Below the pieces are notes generated by a model. The model did no database searches and was not told the origin of the DNA. It saw only the letters and a list, made by a program, of their open reading frames with translations. From assembly GCA_910588035.1 (NCBI GenBank), contig CAJUPY010000001.1, positions 249,188 through 313,187 on the forward strand: a stretch of 64,000 nt of DNA. The letters are read 5' to 3'. Below are positions 46,751-57,084 of the stretch, piece after piece. The stretch is from an uncultured Muribaculaceae bacterium. GTDB lineage: Bacteria; Bacteroidota; Bacteroidia; Bacteroidales; Muribaculaceae. A program made the position numbers and the translations under genes. The first letter of the stretch is position 1; every line of letters begins with the position of its first letter.

Positions 46751-47332
46751 TCAATCGTTTTTCTCTTTGTCAAGTCTCGTTTTAATCTCCTTGAAAATAG
46801 ATTCAACCGAACCTGTTCCGTCAATTCCGTGATATTTTCCTTCGGCAATATATAAATCGCGCAACGGACTGGTCTGACTGTGATATACATCAAGTCTTTT
46901 TTTGACGGTATCGAGGTTGTCGTCGGCACGGCCGGTTTCCTGACCTCGTTTGAGTATGCGTTTCACAAGTTCTTCTTCTCCGACTTCAAGACCTACGACA
47001 GCATGAACCTTCGAGCCACGGCGTGCGAGCATTTCATTAAGCGCGTGTGCCTGAGGAACCGTCCGTGGGAAACCATCGAATATCACACCGTCTCGCGTGG
47101 CCTGATTCTTTTCCAACAGGTCATCAAGAATGTCCACCATCAAATTGTCGGGAATAAGCTGTCCCTGCGAAATATAGCTGTCTGCGATTTTTCCAAGTTC
47201 TGTGCCGTTGGCAATGTGTTCACGCAGAACTTCGCCGGTTGAGATGTGATACAGCCCGTATTCGTTGATGAGCCGTTCGCTTTGCGTACCCTTGCCACTG
47301 CCGGGCGCGCCAAAAATCACTACATTAAACAT
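46751..47332 (-). CDS. adk: Adenylate kinase
   Basis: The 193-residue enzyme has the P-loop GAPGSGKGTQSE at residues 8-19, STGEVLRE, DGFPRTVPQA and GRADDNLDTVKKRLDVYH. The LID region is short, as in other Bacteroidetes enzymes, with no zinc cysteines. It equilibrates ATP, ADP and AMP. It follows hpt by 17 bases, grouping two purine-metabolism genes in one unit. Confidence 0.96.
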   Translation of the reverse strand: MFNVVIFGAPGSGKGTQSERLINEYGLYHISTGEVLREHIANGTELGKIADSYISQGQLIPDNLMVDILDDLLEKNQATRDGVIFDGFPRTVPQAHALNEMLARRGSKVHAVVGLEVGEEELVKRILKRGQETGRADDNLDTVKKRLDVYHSQTSPLRDLYIAEGKYHGIDGTGSVESIFKEIKTRLDKEKND

Positions 47333-47349
47333 TATATATCTATTGGAAT

Positions 47350-47895
47350 TTATGCGTTGTCTTCTTTCAAGACATAGATATCCTCGAGATTTCTCGCGAT
47401 GCCGTCAAGATCGAGACCAAATCCGATAATAAACTTCGGGGAAATCGAGAATCCGACATAGTCGGGCTTGACATCTGTCTGCAATGACTCAGGTTTGAAC
47501 AGCAACGTTGCGATCTTCAACGACGCCGGCTCCATTTTCTGCAGGTCGGCTACAAGTTTCTTGATCGTGTTGCCGGTGTCGATTATATCTTCGACAATAA
47601 TAACCGTACGGTCTTTGATATTTTCACCAAGACCGATCACTTCTTTCACTACTCCGGTCGACCCCATGCCCTCATAGCTTTTCAGACGAATGAACGTGAT
47701 TTCGGCATCCATATCAACCGCGCGGAACAAATCGGCTGCAAAAGGGAAAGCTCCGTTGAGCACACAAACAAACAAGGGCACCGTACCCTCACAGTCGCGT
47801 TTGATCACACCGGCAAGCTCCTTGATGCGAGCTGCGATAGTCTCTTTCTCAATGTATGGCTCAAATGTGAGCCCGTTATATTGAACCTGTTTCAT
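47350..47895 (-). CDS. hpt: Hypoxanthine phosphoribosyltransferase
   Basis: From the ATG at 47895 (MKQVQYNGLTFEPYI) the product has 181 residues. Motifs are FVCVLNGAFPFAADLFRA, IRLKSYEGMGSTG and the PRPP-binding VIIVEDIIDTGNT. It salvages hypoxanthine and guanine to IMP and GMP using PRPP. An upstream in-frame start at 48042 is rejected because a TAAATTTG -7 box lies at 47913-47920 and the extra residues look random. Confidence 0.95.
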   Translation of the reverse strand: MKQVQYNGLTFEPYIEKETIAARIKELAGVIKRDCEGTVPLFVCVLNGAFPFAADLFRAVDMDAEITFIRLKSYEGMGSTGVVKEVIGLGENIKDRTVIIVEDIIDTGNTIKKLVADLQKMEPASLKIATLLFKPESLQTDVKPDYVGFSISPKFIIGFGLDLDGIARNLEDIYVLKEDNA

Positions 47896-47912
47896 TGCGA
47901 TAATTTGTGTTG

Positions 47913-47920
47913 CAAATTTA
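47913..47920 (-). promoter_or_regulatory. -7 box TAAATTTG of hpt-adk
   Basis: Minus-strand TAAATTTG, 18 bases before the hpt ATG. Confidence 0.6.
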
Positions 47921-48164
47921 CAAACTTTTTCGATCATGCCCAATTTTTTTTGCCACACATTGCAAACGCCTCTGACATTTAACACAGCAGAGTCTGAAAC
48001 ACCGTCAAAAACAAACTGTAACACAACGACTTGCGTCTCCACACGAGCAACTCCGGCGAACTAAGTCAAAAAAAATGGATCGATTATTTGATTTATCCCA
48101 ATGATTATTGCTATATTCGCATTATAATTATCAACTCAACCGAAACAAACTAAAATCTGTATAT

Positions 48165-48713
48165 ATGGTATTTAATTTCAGGCTCGTCTCTGACGAAATT
48201 CCAAATTTCAGACGCGACATCGAGATCGATGCCGATGCATCTTTTCTTGATTTCAAAAATGCTATCTGCGACTCTGTCAATTTTGACAAAAACCAGATCT
48301 GCTCTTTCTTCATTTGCGCAGACAATTGGGAAAAGGAAAAAGAAATAACCATGATGGATATGGGAAGCGACTCTGACCAGGACGTCTATCTGATGGAAGA
48401 CTCGATTCTCAGCGATCTTATTGAAGACGAGGGCCAGCGGCTGATCTTCACATTCGACTACATGACCGACCGCTCTCTTTTCATTGAAATGAAAGAGATC
48501 ATCACCCGGAAGAACCTGAAAGATCCTGTATGCACTTTATCGCGTGGTGATGCTCCGGCACAGACAATGGATTTTGAAGACTTTGAAGAAAAAGTCAACA
48601 GCAAAGCCAGTGCCGCCATTGACGATCTTGACGAAGATTTCTATGGGTCTGACAGCTACAACGATGACGAGCTCGACACAGAGTCGTTCGACGAAATGAC
48701 TTTCGAACAATAG
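48165..48713 (+). CDS. PRiA4/ORF-3-like acidic protein
   Basis: The product has 182 residues from ATG 48165 (MVFNFRLVSDE). The N-terminal half matches the plasmid pRiA4b ORF-3-like fold, often mislabelled as an IS1096 passenger (FLDFKNAICDSVNFDKNQIC, ICADNWEKEKEI, LIEDEGQRLIFTFDY). The C-terminal 40 residues are very acidic (DDLDEDFYGSDSYNDDELD). There is no insertion sequence around it. The function is unknown; it is a common single-copy Bacteroidales gene. A TATATTCG near 48112 is a possible variant -7 box. Confidence 0.75.
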   Translation: MVFNFRLVSDEIPNFRRDIEIDADASFLDFKNAICDSVNFDKNQICSFFICADNWEKEKEITMMDMGSDSDQDVYLMEDSILSDLIEDEGQRLIFTFDYMTDRSLFIEMKEIITRKNLKDPVCTLSRGDAPAQTMDFEDFEEKVNSKASAAIDDLDEDFYGSDSYNDDELDTESFDEMTFEQ

Positions 48714-48740
48714 CGATATTTCACCATTATCCAACCTACC

Positions 48741-48779
48741 ACACCCGGGCTGCCGCAAATATGACGACAGTTCGGGTGT
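48741..48779 (+). terminator. Possible weak hairpin terminator after the PRiA4-like gene
   Basis: ACACCCG at 48741-48747 pairs with CGGGTGT at 48773-48779, followed by CACTTTTC. The stem is short and the loop long. Confidence 0.35.
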
Positions 48780-48867
48780 CACTTTTCATGTCCCGTACAG
48801 AACTATAACTTAATTTTTTCAAATCAATAAACCTTTGTCACCAAATATTGTTAATTTTATAAAGCAA

Positions 48868-48889
48868 GTCATGGCGACATGTTCATGAC
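48868..48889 (+). promoter_or_regulatory. Inverted repeat in the clpB leader
   Basis: GTCATG, 10 bases, CATGAC lies 37 bases before the clpB ATG, just after a weak TAATTTTA -7-like box near 48852. It is a candidate heat-shock operator or leader hairpin; it is not a CIRCE sequence. Confidence 0.3.
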
Positions 48890-48925
48890 GTTTTGAACTC
48901 ACAATCAATTATTTTATTCAGATAT

Positions 48926-51514
48926 ATGAATTTCAACAGTTTTACAATCAAGTCGCAGGAAGCGATCCAAAAAGCGGTCGAACTGACCCGTGAAGCCGGG
49001 CAGCAGCAGATCGAACCTGCCCACCTGCTGATGGCAATCCTGACCGAAGGAGAGTCGTTAGTGAAATTCATCTTCCAGAAGATCGGCGTCAATCTGCCGC
49101 TCGTCAGCCAAAGTGTCGAGCGAGAAATCTCATCTTTTCCGAAAGTAAGCGGCGGAGAGCCTTATCTGAGCCGCACATCAAACGATGTTTTGCAGAAAGC
49201 ACTTGATGTCGCCAAGAAAATGGGTGACGAATATGTGACTCTTGAAGCCATGCTGATCGCGATTTTCGAAATCAACTCTCCGGCATCGACGATTCTGAAA
49301 GATGCAGGCATGAGTGAAAAAGAACTCAAAGCCGCAATCGACGAACTGAGAAAAGGAAAGAAAGCAACTGACCAAAGTGCGGAAGAGAGCTACAATGCGC
49401 TCAGCAAATATGCTGTCAATCTCAACGAACGTGCCCGATCAGGCAAACTCGATCCGGTAATTGGCCGAGACGATGAAATCAGACGCGTGCTACAGATTCT
49501 GAGTCGCAGAACAAAAAACAATCCGATGCTCATAGGCGAACCGGGAACAGGCAAGACCGCGATCGCAGAAGGACTTGCCCAACGCATTGTGCGCGGTGAT
49601 GTACCCGAAAACCTGAGAAGCAAACAGATCTTTTCTCTTGACATGGGAGCCCTTGTCGCAGGGGCAAAATATAAGGGTGAATTTGAAGAACGCTTAAAAG
49701 CTATCGTAAATGAAGTCACCCAGAGCGATGGTGAGATCATTCTTTTCATCGATGAGATCCACACACTTGTCGGTGCCGGTAAAGGCGAAGGTGCCATGGA
49801 CGCGGCAAACATTCTGAAACCTGCACTCGCGCGTGGCGAACTGAGAAGCATAGGTGCGACCACACTCGATGAATACCAGAAATATTTTGAAAAGGACAAG
49901 GCTCTTGAACGACGATTCCAGAAGGTAATGGTCAACGAACCGGATGAAACAAGTGCGATCGCGATTCTCCGCGGCCTCAAAGAGCGATATGAGAACCACC
50001 ACAAAGTGAGAATTCGTGACGAAGCGATAGTCGCGGCCGTACAATTGTCCGAACGATACATCACCGACCGTTTTCTACCCGACAAGGCAATAGACCTGGT
50101 AGACGAGGCCGCCTCAAAACTTCGTCTTGAAATCGACTCTGTGCCTCAGGCTCTTGACGAGATATCGAGAATGATCGCCCAAAAAGAGATCGAACGTGAA
50201 GCGATCAAAAGAGAAGGCGACAAGGAAAGAGTCAGAGAAATTGAAAAAGACATTGCCTCTCTTCGTGAAGACGAGAAAGAATATACGGCCAAATGGAAAG
50301 CTGAAAAAGAACTCATAAACAAAATTCAGCAAAACAAAATCGACATTGAGCAACTCAATTTCGAGGCTGAACGTGCCGAACGAGAAGGCGACTATGCACG
50401 TGTGGCAGAAATACGCTATTCCCGCATTCAGCAGAAAGAACAAGAAAACAAAGACATTCAGCAGCAACTCAAAGTGATGCAAGGCGAGAAGGCTCTCATC
50501 AAAGAGGAAGTTGACGCTGAAGACATCGCCGATGTCGTTTCCCGCTGGACCGGCATTCCAGTGAACAAGATGGTTCAGAGTGAGAAAGAAAAATTGCTCC
50601 ACCTTGAAGATGAGCTTCACAACCGTGTGGTCGGCCAGAATGAAGCCATTCAGGCTATTGCCGATGCTGTGCGTCGAAGCCGTGCCGGTCTGAACGATCC
50701 CCGCCGGCCTATCGGATCGTTCATCTTTCTCGGAACAACCGGAGTCGGAAAGACCGAGTTGGCCAAAGCTCTCGCAGAATATCTGTTTGACGATGAGAAC
50801 ATGATGACCCGAATCGACATGAGCGAATATCAGGAGAAACATGCCGTCAGCCGTCTTGTCGGAGCACCTCCGGGATATGTAGGCTATGATGAAGGTGGCC
50901 AGCTGACCGAGGCAGTCAGACGCAAACCCTACTCTGTTGTGCTGTTTGACGAAATCGAGAAAGCCCACCCCGATGTCTTCAACATTCTGCTTCAGGTTCT
51001 TGACGACGGGCGTCTGACCGACAACAAAGGCCGAATGGTCAATTTCAAGAACACCATTATAATAATGACCTCAAACATGGGTTCAAATGTCATTCGCGAG
51101 AATTTCGCTGAAATGACCGAAGAAAACAAGGCTGAGACTGTCGAAAAGACAAAAGAGGAAGTTCTTGAAATGTTGAAACAGACAATCAGACCTGAATTTC
51201 TGAACCGCATTGACGAAATCATAATGTTCACGCCCCTTAACGAGAAAGAGATAGAGGAAATTGTCGGTCTGCAAGTCAAATCTATCAGGAAGATGCTCGC
51301 ATCAAACGGCATCGAGCTTGAAGTGACACCGGCCGCATTACGCTACCTCGCAGAGGAGGGCTACGATCCCGAATTCGGTGCACGCCCCGTCAAAAGGGTC
51401 ATTCACCGAATGGTACTCAACCGTCTGTCCAAAGACATCCTTTCGCAGAAAGTCGACAAAGACCGTCCGATTGTGATTGATGTTGACAATGACGGACTCA
51501 TCTTTAAAAATTAA
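48926..51514 (+). CDS. clpB: Disaggregase chaperone ClpB
   Basis: From the ATG at 48926 ([15 protein letters not shown]) the product has 862 residues. The Clp N-domain (1-145) is followed by the first AAA+ module with [13 protein letters not shown] and FIDEIHTL. The long coiled-coil middle domain (about 400-525) identifies ClpB rather than ClpA/C. The second AAA+ module has [19 protein letters not shown] and [13 protein letters not shown]. With DnaK it resolubilises aggregated proteins after heat shock. An earlier TTG at 48893 lies in the leader. It is probably monocistronic or continues to the small lipoprotein. Confidence 0.97.
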   Translation: MNFNSFTIKSQEAIQKAVELTREAGQQQIEPAHLLMAILTEGESLVKFIFQKIGVNLPLVSQSVEREISSFPKVSGGEPYLSRTSNDVLQKALDVAKKMGDEYVTLEAMLIAIFEINSPASTILKDAGMSEKELKAAIDELRKGKKATDQSAEESYNALSKYAVNLNERARSGKLDPVIGRDDEIRRVLQILSRRTKNNPMLIGEPGTGKTAIAEGLAQRIVRGDVPENLRSKQIFSLDMGALVAGAKYKGEFEERLKAIVNEVTQSDGEIILFIDEIHTLVGAGKGEGAMDAANILKPALARGELRSIGATTLDEYQKYFEKDKALERRFQKVMVNEPDETSAIAILRGLKERYENHHKVRIRDEAIVAAVQLSERYITDRFLPDKAIDLVDEAASKLRLEIDSVPQALDEISRMIAQKEIEREAIKREGDKERVREIEKDIASLREDEKEYTAKWKAEKELINKIQQNKIDIEQLNFEAERAEREGDYARVAEIRYSRIQQKEQENKDIQQQLKVMQGEKALIKEEVDAEDIADVVSRWTGIPVNKMVQSEKEKLLHLEDELHNRVVGQNEAIQAIADAVRRSRAGLNDPRRPIGSFIFLGTTGVGKTELAKALAEYLFDDENMMTRIDMSEYQEKHAVSRLVGAPPGYVGYDEGGQLTEAVRRKPYSVVLFDEIEKAHPDVFNILLQVLDDGRLTDNKGRMVNFKNTIIIMTSNMGSNVIRENFAEMTEENKAETVEKTKEEVLEMLKQTIRPEFLNRIDEIIMFTPLNEKEIEEIVGLQVKSIRKMLASNGIELEVTPAALRYLAEEGYDPEFGARPVKRVIHRMVLNRLSKDILSQKVDKDRPIVIDVDNDGLIFKN

Positions 51515-51552
51515 CTGAAACACACCAAACCTCTAATCAAAATTCAAGTATT

Positions 51553-52020
51553 ATGAAAAAGTTCTATTACCTGCTCCTTGCGTTACCTCTGATGCTTTTC
51601 GCATCTTGCCACGACGACGACAACGACATTCCCGATGTTGACCTCTCGGTTCAGTTTGAAAATGCCACATTGGCCAATGACACGCTCTATGTAGTCCAAG
51701 GCGATACGGTAGTCATTGCAGACATTCAGTTGATCAACAACACCGGAAAGAAAGGTGCAGTCGGAAACGTAAACATCTATTGGGACCGCTTCTACGTGAC
51801 CCCGGTATTCCTTCCTTTCAGTTTCGAGACTGCCAATCAACCTGTCGGACGCCATCTGCTCGGCGTTGAGGCAAGCGTATTTGTCGTTGACTATCCGGTT
51901 TGTTTCGGATACATGGAATATCCCGTCAAAATCGTCAAAGACGAGTCTCAGATCCCGACCGGAACACCCGATCCGACCATTGGCGGACATGCATCCATAA
52001 GCTCTAAAAGCAGACAGTGA
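51553..52020 (+). CDS. Small lipoprotein of unknown function
   Basis: The product has 155 residues with a lipoprotein signal (LPLMLFASCHDDDNDIP); the cysteine is followed by acidic residues, a Bacteroidetes lipoprotein export signal favouring display at the cell surface. The remainder looks like one immunoglobulin-like beta-sandwich (SVQFENATLANDTLYVVQGD, NIYWDRFYV). I cannot name the family. It follows clpB by 38 bases and ends at a strong terminator. Confidence 0.7.
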   Translation: MKKFYYLLLALPLMLFASCHDDDNDIPDVDLSVQFENATLANDTLYVVQGDTVVIADIQLINNTGKKGAVGNVNIYWDRFYVTPVFLPFSFETANQPVGRHLLGVEASVFVVDYPVCFGYMEYPVKIVKDESQIPTGTPDPTIGGHASISSKSRQ

Positions 52021-52043
52021 CACCGCTGTCTAACCAATAACTG

Positions 52044-52070
52044 AAAAAGCGCGGAAAATCCGCGCTTTTT
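52044..52070 (+). terminator. Strong hairpin terminator
   Basis: AAAAAGCGCGGA (52044-52055), a three-base loop and its complement ending in TTTTT, continued by CTTT. It separates clpB-lipoprotein from thrS. Confidence 0.88.
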
Positions 52071-52106
52071 CTTTGTGAAACAGGCTGATAATTAAAATAT
52101 TTATCG

Positions 52107-52114
52107 TAAATTTG
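52107..52114 (+). promoter_or_regulatory. -7 box TAAATTTG of the thrS-infC-rpmI-rplT operon
   Basis: TAAATTTG, 65 bases before the thrS ATG. The leader 52120-52179 is without an obvious T-box or strong hairpin. Confidence 0.65.
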
Positions 52115-52179
52115 CACCCGACTATTGTTTGACGGCCATGTTGTATATGGCAGTTTCATGATAAACAGCTAAAACCCAA

Positions 52180-54117
52180 ATGATTACAATTACATTTCCA
52201 AACAACGACACAAAACAGTTCGAGGCAGGTGTAACGCCACTTCAGATTGCCGAAAGCATCAGCCCTCGTCTCGCTCAAGATGTTCTCGCAGCTTCTGTAA
52301 ACGATGAAGAATGGGATCTTACCCGACCCATCGACAGCGACGCCTCGATCAAACTTTTCAAATGGGACGATCCCGAAGGCAAGCACGCTTTCTGGCACAG
52401 TTCCGCACACCTTTTGGCCGAAGCCCTTCAGGAACTGTATCCCGGAGTTAAATTTGGCATCGGCCCGGCCATTGAAAACGGTTTCTACTACGACATCGAC
52501 CCGGGTGAAAACACCATAACAGCGGCCGACTTCCCCAAGATTGAGAAAAAAATGCTCGAACTTGCACAACGCAAGGAAGAGATAAAACGCGCCGACATCA
52601 GCAAAGAAGATGCCTTGAAGATGTTCGGTGAACGTGGCGAAGTCTACAAATGTGAGCTGATAAGCGAATTAGAAGATGGCCACATAACCACCTACACCCA
52701 AGGAGCATTCACCGATCTATGCCGCGGTCCGCATATCCCGACAACATCACCGATAAAAGCCGTGAAGATCACCTCACTTGCAGGCGCATATTGGCGCGGT
52801 GACGAGAAACGGAATCAGCTGGTTCGCGTCTACGGCATCACATTTCCCAAGAAAAAGATGCTTGACGAATATCTCGTTCTTCTTGAAGAAGCGAAGAAAC
52901 GCGATCACCGCAAGCTTGGCAAAGAAATGGAACTCTTCGCATTCTCGGCAAACGTAGGTGCCGGTCTTCCACTCTGGCTGCCCAAAGGTGCCGCGCTGCG
53001 CGACCGCCTCGAGCAGTTCCTTAGAAAGATTCAGAAAAAATATGGCTACAAACAGGTCATCACGCCCCACATCGGCAACAAGATGCTTTATGTGACCTCA
53101 GGCCACTATGCAAAATATGGCAAAGATTCGTTCCAGCCTATCCACACCCCCGAAGAAGGTGAGGAATATCTGCTCAAACCGATGAACTGCCCCCACCATT
53201 GTGAAATTTTCAAAACTTCTCCCCGCTCCTACCGTGATCTGCCATTGAGACTCGCCGAATTCGGTACGGTTTACCGCTATGAGCAGAGCGGTGAGCTTCA
53301 CGGTCTGACCCGCGTCAGAGGCTTCACGCAAGATGACGCACACATTTTCTGCGCCCCCGACCAAATTAAAGATGAGTTCCTCAAAGTAATGGATATTATA
53401 TTCTATATATTCAAGGCACTCAAATTTGAAAATTTCGAGGCACAGATTTCGCTCCGTGATCCGAAGAACAAAGAAAAATATATCGGAAGCGATGAAAACT
53501 GGCATCTTGCCGAACAGGCTATCATCGAAGCTTGCGAGGAAAAAGGGCTGAATGCACGCAAGGAACTTGGCGAGGCCGCATTCTATGGACCTAAGCTCGA
53601 CTTTATGGTAAAAGACGCAATCGGCCGCCGCTGGCAGCTCGGCACAATTCAGGTTGACTACAATCTACCCGAGAGATTCCAACTCGAATATACCGGTGCC
53701 GACAACCAGAAGCACCGCCCGGTGATGATTCACCGCGCACCGTTTGGATCTATGGAACGTTTCGTCGCCGTTCTTCTCGAACATACCGCCGGACGCTTCC
53801 CCCTGTGGCTCGCGCCTGAGCAGGCTGTCATTCTCCCCATCAGCGAAAAATTCAACGACTATGCCTACAAGGTGAAACAAATGCTTGAAGAGCAGGACAT
53901 CAGGGTTGAAGTTGACGACAGAAATGAGAAAATTGGCAAGAAAATCAGAGATAATGAGTTGAAGAGAATACCCTATATGCTCATTGTTGGTGAAAAAGAA
54001 GCACAAAACGACGAAATTTCTGTAAGAAAACAGGGCGAAGGTGACAAGGGTTCGATGAAAATTACTACCTTTGCACAAAAATTGGACGAAGAAGTCCGCC
54101 AAATGACTAATAATTAA
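52180..54117 (+). CDS. thrS: Threonyl-tRNA synthetase
   Basis: The 645-residue protein has an N-terminal TGS domain (1-60), the editing domain with [11 protein letters not shown] and the HxxxH-type zinc site, then class II motifs. These are the catalytic [11 protein letters not shown] zinc cysteine and histidine, [20 protein letters not shown] (motif 2), TQDDAHIFC and [21 protein letters not shown] (motif 3). A C-terminal anticodon-binding domain follows (about 540-640). The gene order thrS-infC-rpmI-rplT is conserved across bacteria. Confidence 0.98.
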   Translation: MITITFPNNDTKQFEAGVTPLQIAESISPRLAQDVLAASVNDEEWDLTRPIDSDASIKLFKWDDPEGKHAFWHSSAHLLAEALQELYPGVKFGIGPAIENGFYYDIDPGENTITAADFPKIEKKMLELAQRKEEIKRADISKEDALKMFGERGEVYKCELISELEDGHITTYTQGAFTDLCRGPHIPTTSPIKAVKITSLAGAYWRGDEKRNQLVRVYGITFPKKKMLDEYLVLLEEAKKRDHRKLGKEMELFAFSANVGAGLPLWLPKGAALRDRLEQFLRKIQKKYGYKQVITPHIGNKMLYVTSGHYAKYGKDSFQPIHTPEEGEEYLLKPMNCPHHCEIFKTSPRSYRDLPLRLAEFGTVYRYEQSGELHGLTRVRGFTQDDAHIFCAPDQIKDEFLKVMDIIFYIFKALKFENFEAQISLRDPKNKEKYIGSDENWHLAEQAIIEACEEKGLNARKELGEAAFYGPKLDFMVKDAIGRRWQLGTIQVDYNLPERFQLEYTGADNQKHRPVMIHRAPFGSMERFVAVLLEHTAGRFPLWLAPEQAVILPISEKFNDYAYKVKQMLEEQDIRVEVDDRNEKIGKKIRDNELKRIPYMLIVGEKEAQNDEISVRKQGEGDKGSMKITTFAQKLDEEVRQMTNN

Positions 54118-54127
54118 CACCCACTGA

Positions 54128-54733
54128 ATGGAGAAAAAACCCATGCACCAAGGGCCTCAACAGCCCCAACGCCCCGCAGGGGCATCGCAACAACAGCGTC
54201 GTGCAAACCCCGACCGACGAAATGAACGTGACGCTTACGTCATCAACGAACGCATTCGTGCTCGTGAAGTCCGTCTGGTTGGCGATAATGTCGAAAATGG
54301 AATCTACACCATTCAGCAGGCTCTTCACATGGCTGACGAACTCGGCCTCGATCTGATCGAGATCTCGCCCAACGCAGCACCGCCGGTTTGTAAAATTCTT
54401 GACTACCAGAAATTTCTGTATCAGCAGAAAAAACGTCAGAAAGAGCAAAAGGCCAAATCGACAAAAGTCGTTGTCAAAGAGATCAGATTCGGGCCTCAGA
54501 CCGATGACCATGACTACAACTTCAAGCTGAAGCATGCGATCAGTTTCCTTCAGGAAGGGTCAAAAGTCAAGGCATACGTCTTCTTTAAAGGACGTTCCAT
54601 TCTCTTCAAAGAGCAAGGCGAAGTTCTTTTGCTTCGCTTCGCAAATGACCTTGAAGAATATGGCAAGGTAGAGCAGATGCCGCTGCTTGAAGGAAAGAGA
54701 ATGATCATCATGATCTCTCCAAAAAAGAAATAA
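54128..54733 (+). CDS. infC: Translation initiation factor IF-3
   Basis: The 201-residue product starts from an ordinary ATG, not the rare AUU used by E. coli for self-control. After a 35-residue proline/glutamine-rich extension ([20 protein letters not shown]), the N-domain [16 protein letters not shown], the linker and the C-domain [25 protein letters not shown] are all present. It keeps 30S subunits free and checks the start codon. It is 10 bases after thrS. Confidence 0.97.
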   Translation: MEKKPMHQGPQQPQRPAGASQQQRRANPDRRNERDAYVINERIRAREVRLVGDNVENGIYTIQQALHMADELGLDLIEISPNAAPPVCKILDYQKFLYQQKKRQKEQKAKSTKVVVKEIRFGPQTDDHDYNFKLKHAISFLQEGSKVKAYVFFKGRSILFKEQGEVLLLRFANDLEEYGKVEQMPLLEGKRMIIMISPKKK

Positions 54734-54746
54734 ACTGATATCTACC

Positions 54747-54760
54747 GGTCACGCGTGACC
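54747..54760 (+). repeat. 14-base perfect palindrome between infC and rpmI
   Basis: GGTCACGCGTGACC is a perfect palindrome in the 70-base gap after infC. As RNA it could only make a very small hairpin; as DNA it could bind a dimeric protein. Its role is unknown. Confidence 0.4.
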
Positions 54761-54803
54761 TCAACGATACATAACTCGAATTAATAATTTTAAAGTAACA
54801 AAA

Positions 54804-55001
54804 ATGCCAAAGATTAAAACTAACTCCGGTGCCAAAAAGAGGTTCGCCCTTACCGGATCAGGAAAAATCAAAAGAAAACATGCTTTCAAAAGTCACATTC
54901 TGACCAAGAAAACTAAAAAGCAGAAAAGAAACCTCACCCACTTCTCGCTCGTTTCGAAAGTTGACGAAGGCAACGTAAAGGCATTACTTGCCCTCAAATA
55001 A
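54804..55001 (+). CDS. rpmI: 50S ribosomal protein L35
   Basis: The 65-residue basic protein begins [20 protein letters not shown] and contains the typical [20 protein letters not shown] segment. It has the standard L35 size and place between infC and rplT. Confidence 0.98.
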   Translation: MPKIKTNSGAKKRFALTGSGKIKRKHAFKSHILTKKTKKQKRNLTHFSLVSKVDEGNVKALLALK

Positions 55002-55132
55002 GAGACAACAAAACTTCTCTTGTTTTACGATTCAGGTTTCACCAAACTTAATTCGTGATTTTATAACATTTTATTAACCGAATGAACAGCCACAAAGAGC
55101 AATAGCCGCTGTCATTCAAAAACTGAAACAAA

Positions 55133-55483
55133 ATGCCAAGATCAGTAAACCACGTAGCTTCAAGAGCTCGCAGAAAGAAAATTTTAAAACTCACAAGAGG
55201 TTATTTCGGCTGCCGCCGCAATGTCTGGACCGTCGCTAAAAACACATGGGAGAAAGGTCTCACCTATGCCTACCGTGACCGCAAAGATAAAAAGCGTAAC
55301 TTCCGTGCCCTCTGGATTCAGCGCATCAATGCCGCTGCCCGCCTTGAAGATCTTTCTTACTCGAAGCTGATGGGTCTCATTCACAAAGCAGGCATCGAGA
55401 TCAACCGCAAGGTGCTCGCCGACCTCGCCCTCAACAATCCCGCTGCTTTCAAAGCAGTTGTCGAGAAGGTCAAGAACGCATAA
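55133..55483 (+). CDS. rplT: 50S ribosomal protein L20
   Basis: The 116-residue protein begins [20 protein letters not shown] and carries [18 protein letters not shown] and [11 protein letters not shown], as in all L20 proteins. In many bacteria L20 represses its own operon through a leader RNA. The 131-base gap before rplT could hold such a site, but I cannot identify a defined structure. It is the last gene before the terminator at 55507. Confidence 0.98.
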   Translation: MPRSVNHVASRARRKKILKLTRGYFGCRRNVWTVAKNTWEKGLTYAYRDRKDKKRNFRALWIQRINAAARLEDLSYSKLMGLIHKAGIEINRKVLADLALNNPAAFKAVVEKVKNA

Positions 55484-55506
55484 AACTCTTAAACGACTCA
55501 AACCGG

Positions 55507-55541
55507 GAGCGGATTGCCTTATAGGTTTTCCGCTCTTGTTT
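55507..55541 (+). terminator. Hairpin terminator of the thrS-rplT operon
   Basis: GAGCGGA at 55507-55513 pairs with TCCGCTC at 55529-55535, followed by TTGTTTT; 24 bases after rplT. Confidence 0.7.
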
Positions 55542-55565
55542 TAAAGATACTGAAATAATGCCATT

Positions 55566-56459
55566 ATGACAACTGATAACATACTCCGCATTGGCCTTGT
55601 TCAACAACGGAATACGGCCGACATCACTGACAACAGGCGAAGGCTCGCAGAAAGAATCAAGGCTTTGGCCGAAAACGGAGCCGAACTTATCATGAACCAG
55701 GAACTGCATGACTCTCTATATTTCTGTCAGACTGAAAATGTCGATCTCTGTTCACTCGCAGTCGGAATTCCATCTGAGGCAACCCGTCTCTATTCGGCTC
55801 TCGCACGTGAACTGTCGGTAGTCATTGTGACATCTATGTTTGAAAGGCGTGCTCCCGGTTTATATCACAACACGGCAGTTGTGTTTGAACGCGACGGTTC
55901 GATTGCCGGACAATATCGCAAAATGCACATTCCTGATGATCCGGCCTATTACGAGAAATTTTATTTTACCCCCGGCGATCTCGGCTTCGAGCCTATCGAC
56001 ACATCCGTGGGGCGTCTCGGTGTTCTTGTATGCTGGGACCAGTGGTATCCCGAAGCCGCACGTCTGATGGCCCTGAAAGGAGCTGAGATTCTGATTTACC
56101 CGACTGCGATAGGTTGGGAAAGCAGTGATACAGCCGAAGAAAAAGCACGTCAGCTCGACGCATGGATAACCGTTCAGCGCGGACACGCTGTCGCGAACGG
56201 TCTTCCTGTAGTGACAGTAAACCGTGTAGGACTCGAGGAAGATCCTTCGGGACAAACCAACGGCATCACTTTCTGGGGAAACAGTTTCGTTGCCGGGCCA
56301 CAAGGTGAGATCCTTTTCCGCGCATCTGCCGACAAAGAAACAGTGACGATTGTAGACATAGACCGCAACCGCACGGAGAACGTCAGACGTTGGTGGCCTT
56401 TTTTACGGGATAGACGCATCGACGCATATCACGGCCTTACCAAACGTTTCATCGATTAA
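55566..56459 (+). CDS. aguB: Carbon-nitrogen hydrolase, N-carbamoylputrescine amidase type
   Basis: The 297-residue nitrilase-fold enzyme has the catalytic triad visible: glutamate in [12 protein letters not shown] near residue 47, lysine in [10 protein letters not shown] near 120 and cysteine in [14 protein letters not shown] near 157. [12 protein letters not shown] and [15 protein letters not shown] match N-carbamoylputrescine amidases, which release putrescine in the agmatine pathway. The usual partner agmatine deiminase gene is not beside it in this window. It is followed by engB after 13 bases. Confidence 0.88.
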   Translation: MTTDNILRIGLVQQRNTADITDNRRRLAERIKALAENGAELIMNQELHDSLYFCQTENVDLCSLAVGIPSEATRLYSALARELSVVIVTSMFERRAPGLYHNTAVVFERDGSIAGQYRKMHIPDDPAYYEKFYFTPGDLGFEPIDTSVGRLGVLVCWDQWYPEAARLMALKGAEILIYPTAIGWESSDTAEEKARQLDAWITVQRGHAVANGLPVVTVNRVGLEEDPSGQTNGITFWGNSFVAGPQGEILFRASADKETVTIVDIDRNRTENVRRWWPFLRDRRIDAYHGLTKRFID

Positions 56460-56472
56460 CACTCGAAAAAAC

Positions 56473-57078
56473 ATGGAAATAGATAACTCACGTTTCGTCA
56501 TCAGCAATACCGATGTCTCAAAGTGTCCCGATGACAACCGACACGAATATGCGTTCATAGGCCGCAGTAACGTCGGGAAATCATCATTGATCAACATGCT
56601 CACCGGGCGAAAGGATCTTGCGAAGACATCATCCACACCCGGCAAAACGCTCCTTATAAACCATTTTCTGATCAACGACCAATGGTATATCGTCGACTTG
56701 CCCGGATATGGATATGCACGTCGAGACAAAGCCGGACGGGCCGAGATTGACCGCATCATAAAAAGCTACATCTTGAACCGCAGTCAGATGACAAACCTGT
56801 TTGTCCTGATCGATGTCCGTCACAAACCTCAGAGAAACGACCTTGAATTCATGGAATGGCTTGGAGAGAACTGCGTTCCGTTCAGCATCGTCTTCACAAA
56901 ACTCGACAAATTGTCACCTTCAGCAGTGAAAAAATCGATAGAAAGCTATTGCAACGTATTGAAAGAGCAGTGGGACGAATTGCCGCCTATTTTCAAGACA
57001 TCGAGCGAAGACCGACGCGGGCGCAAAGAGATTCTCGACTACATTGAAGAGTTGAACCGGCTGCCTGTCTGTGATTGA
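56473..57078 (+). CDS. engB: Ribosome-biogenesis GTPase EngB (YsxC/YihA)
   Basis: The 201-residue single-domain GTPase has the P-loop [14 protein letters not shown] near residue 33, the switch region [13 protein letters not shown], the G3 motif [10 protein letters not shown]4 TKLD and the G5-like TSSEDRRGR. It is needed for assembly of the 50S subunit. It lies 13 bases after the amidase gene and converges with the LacI-type gene 6 bases later. Confidence 0.96.
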   Translation: MEIDNSRFVISNTDVSKCPDDNRHEYAFIGRSNVGKSSLINMLTGRKDLAKTSSTPGKTLLINHFLINDQWYIVDLPGYGYARRDKAGRAEIDRIIKSYILNRSQMTNLFVLIDVRHKPQRNDLEFMEWLGENCVPFSIVFTKLDKLSPSAVKKSIESYCNVLKEQWDELPPIFKTSSEDRRGRKEILDYIEELNRLPVCD

Positions 57079-57084
57079 CAACGG

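Noticed and set aside
47896-48042. N-terminal extension of hpt
   Set aside because: It covers the -7 box at 47913-47920 and encodes residues unlike any Hpt.
48165-48713. Insertion-sequence passenger (IS1096 TnpR label)
   Set aside because: The label is historical; no transposase, terminal repeats or target duplications surround this gene.
50114-50968. 284-codon open frame antisense to clpB
   Set aside because: Phenylalanine-rich shadow of the acidic and lysine-rich clpB middle domain; no family match and no start signals.
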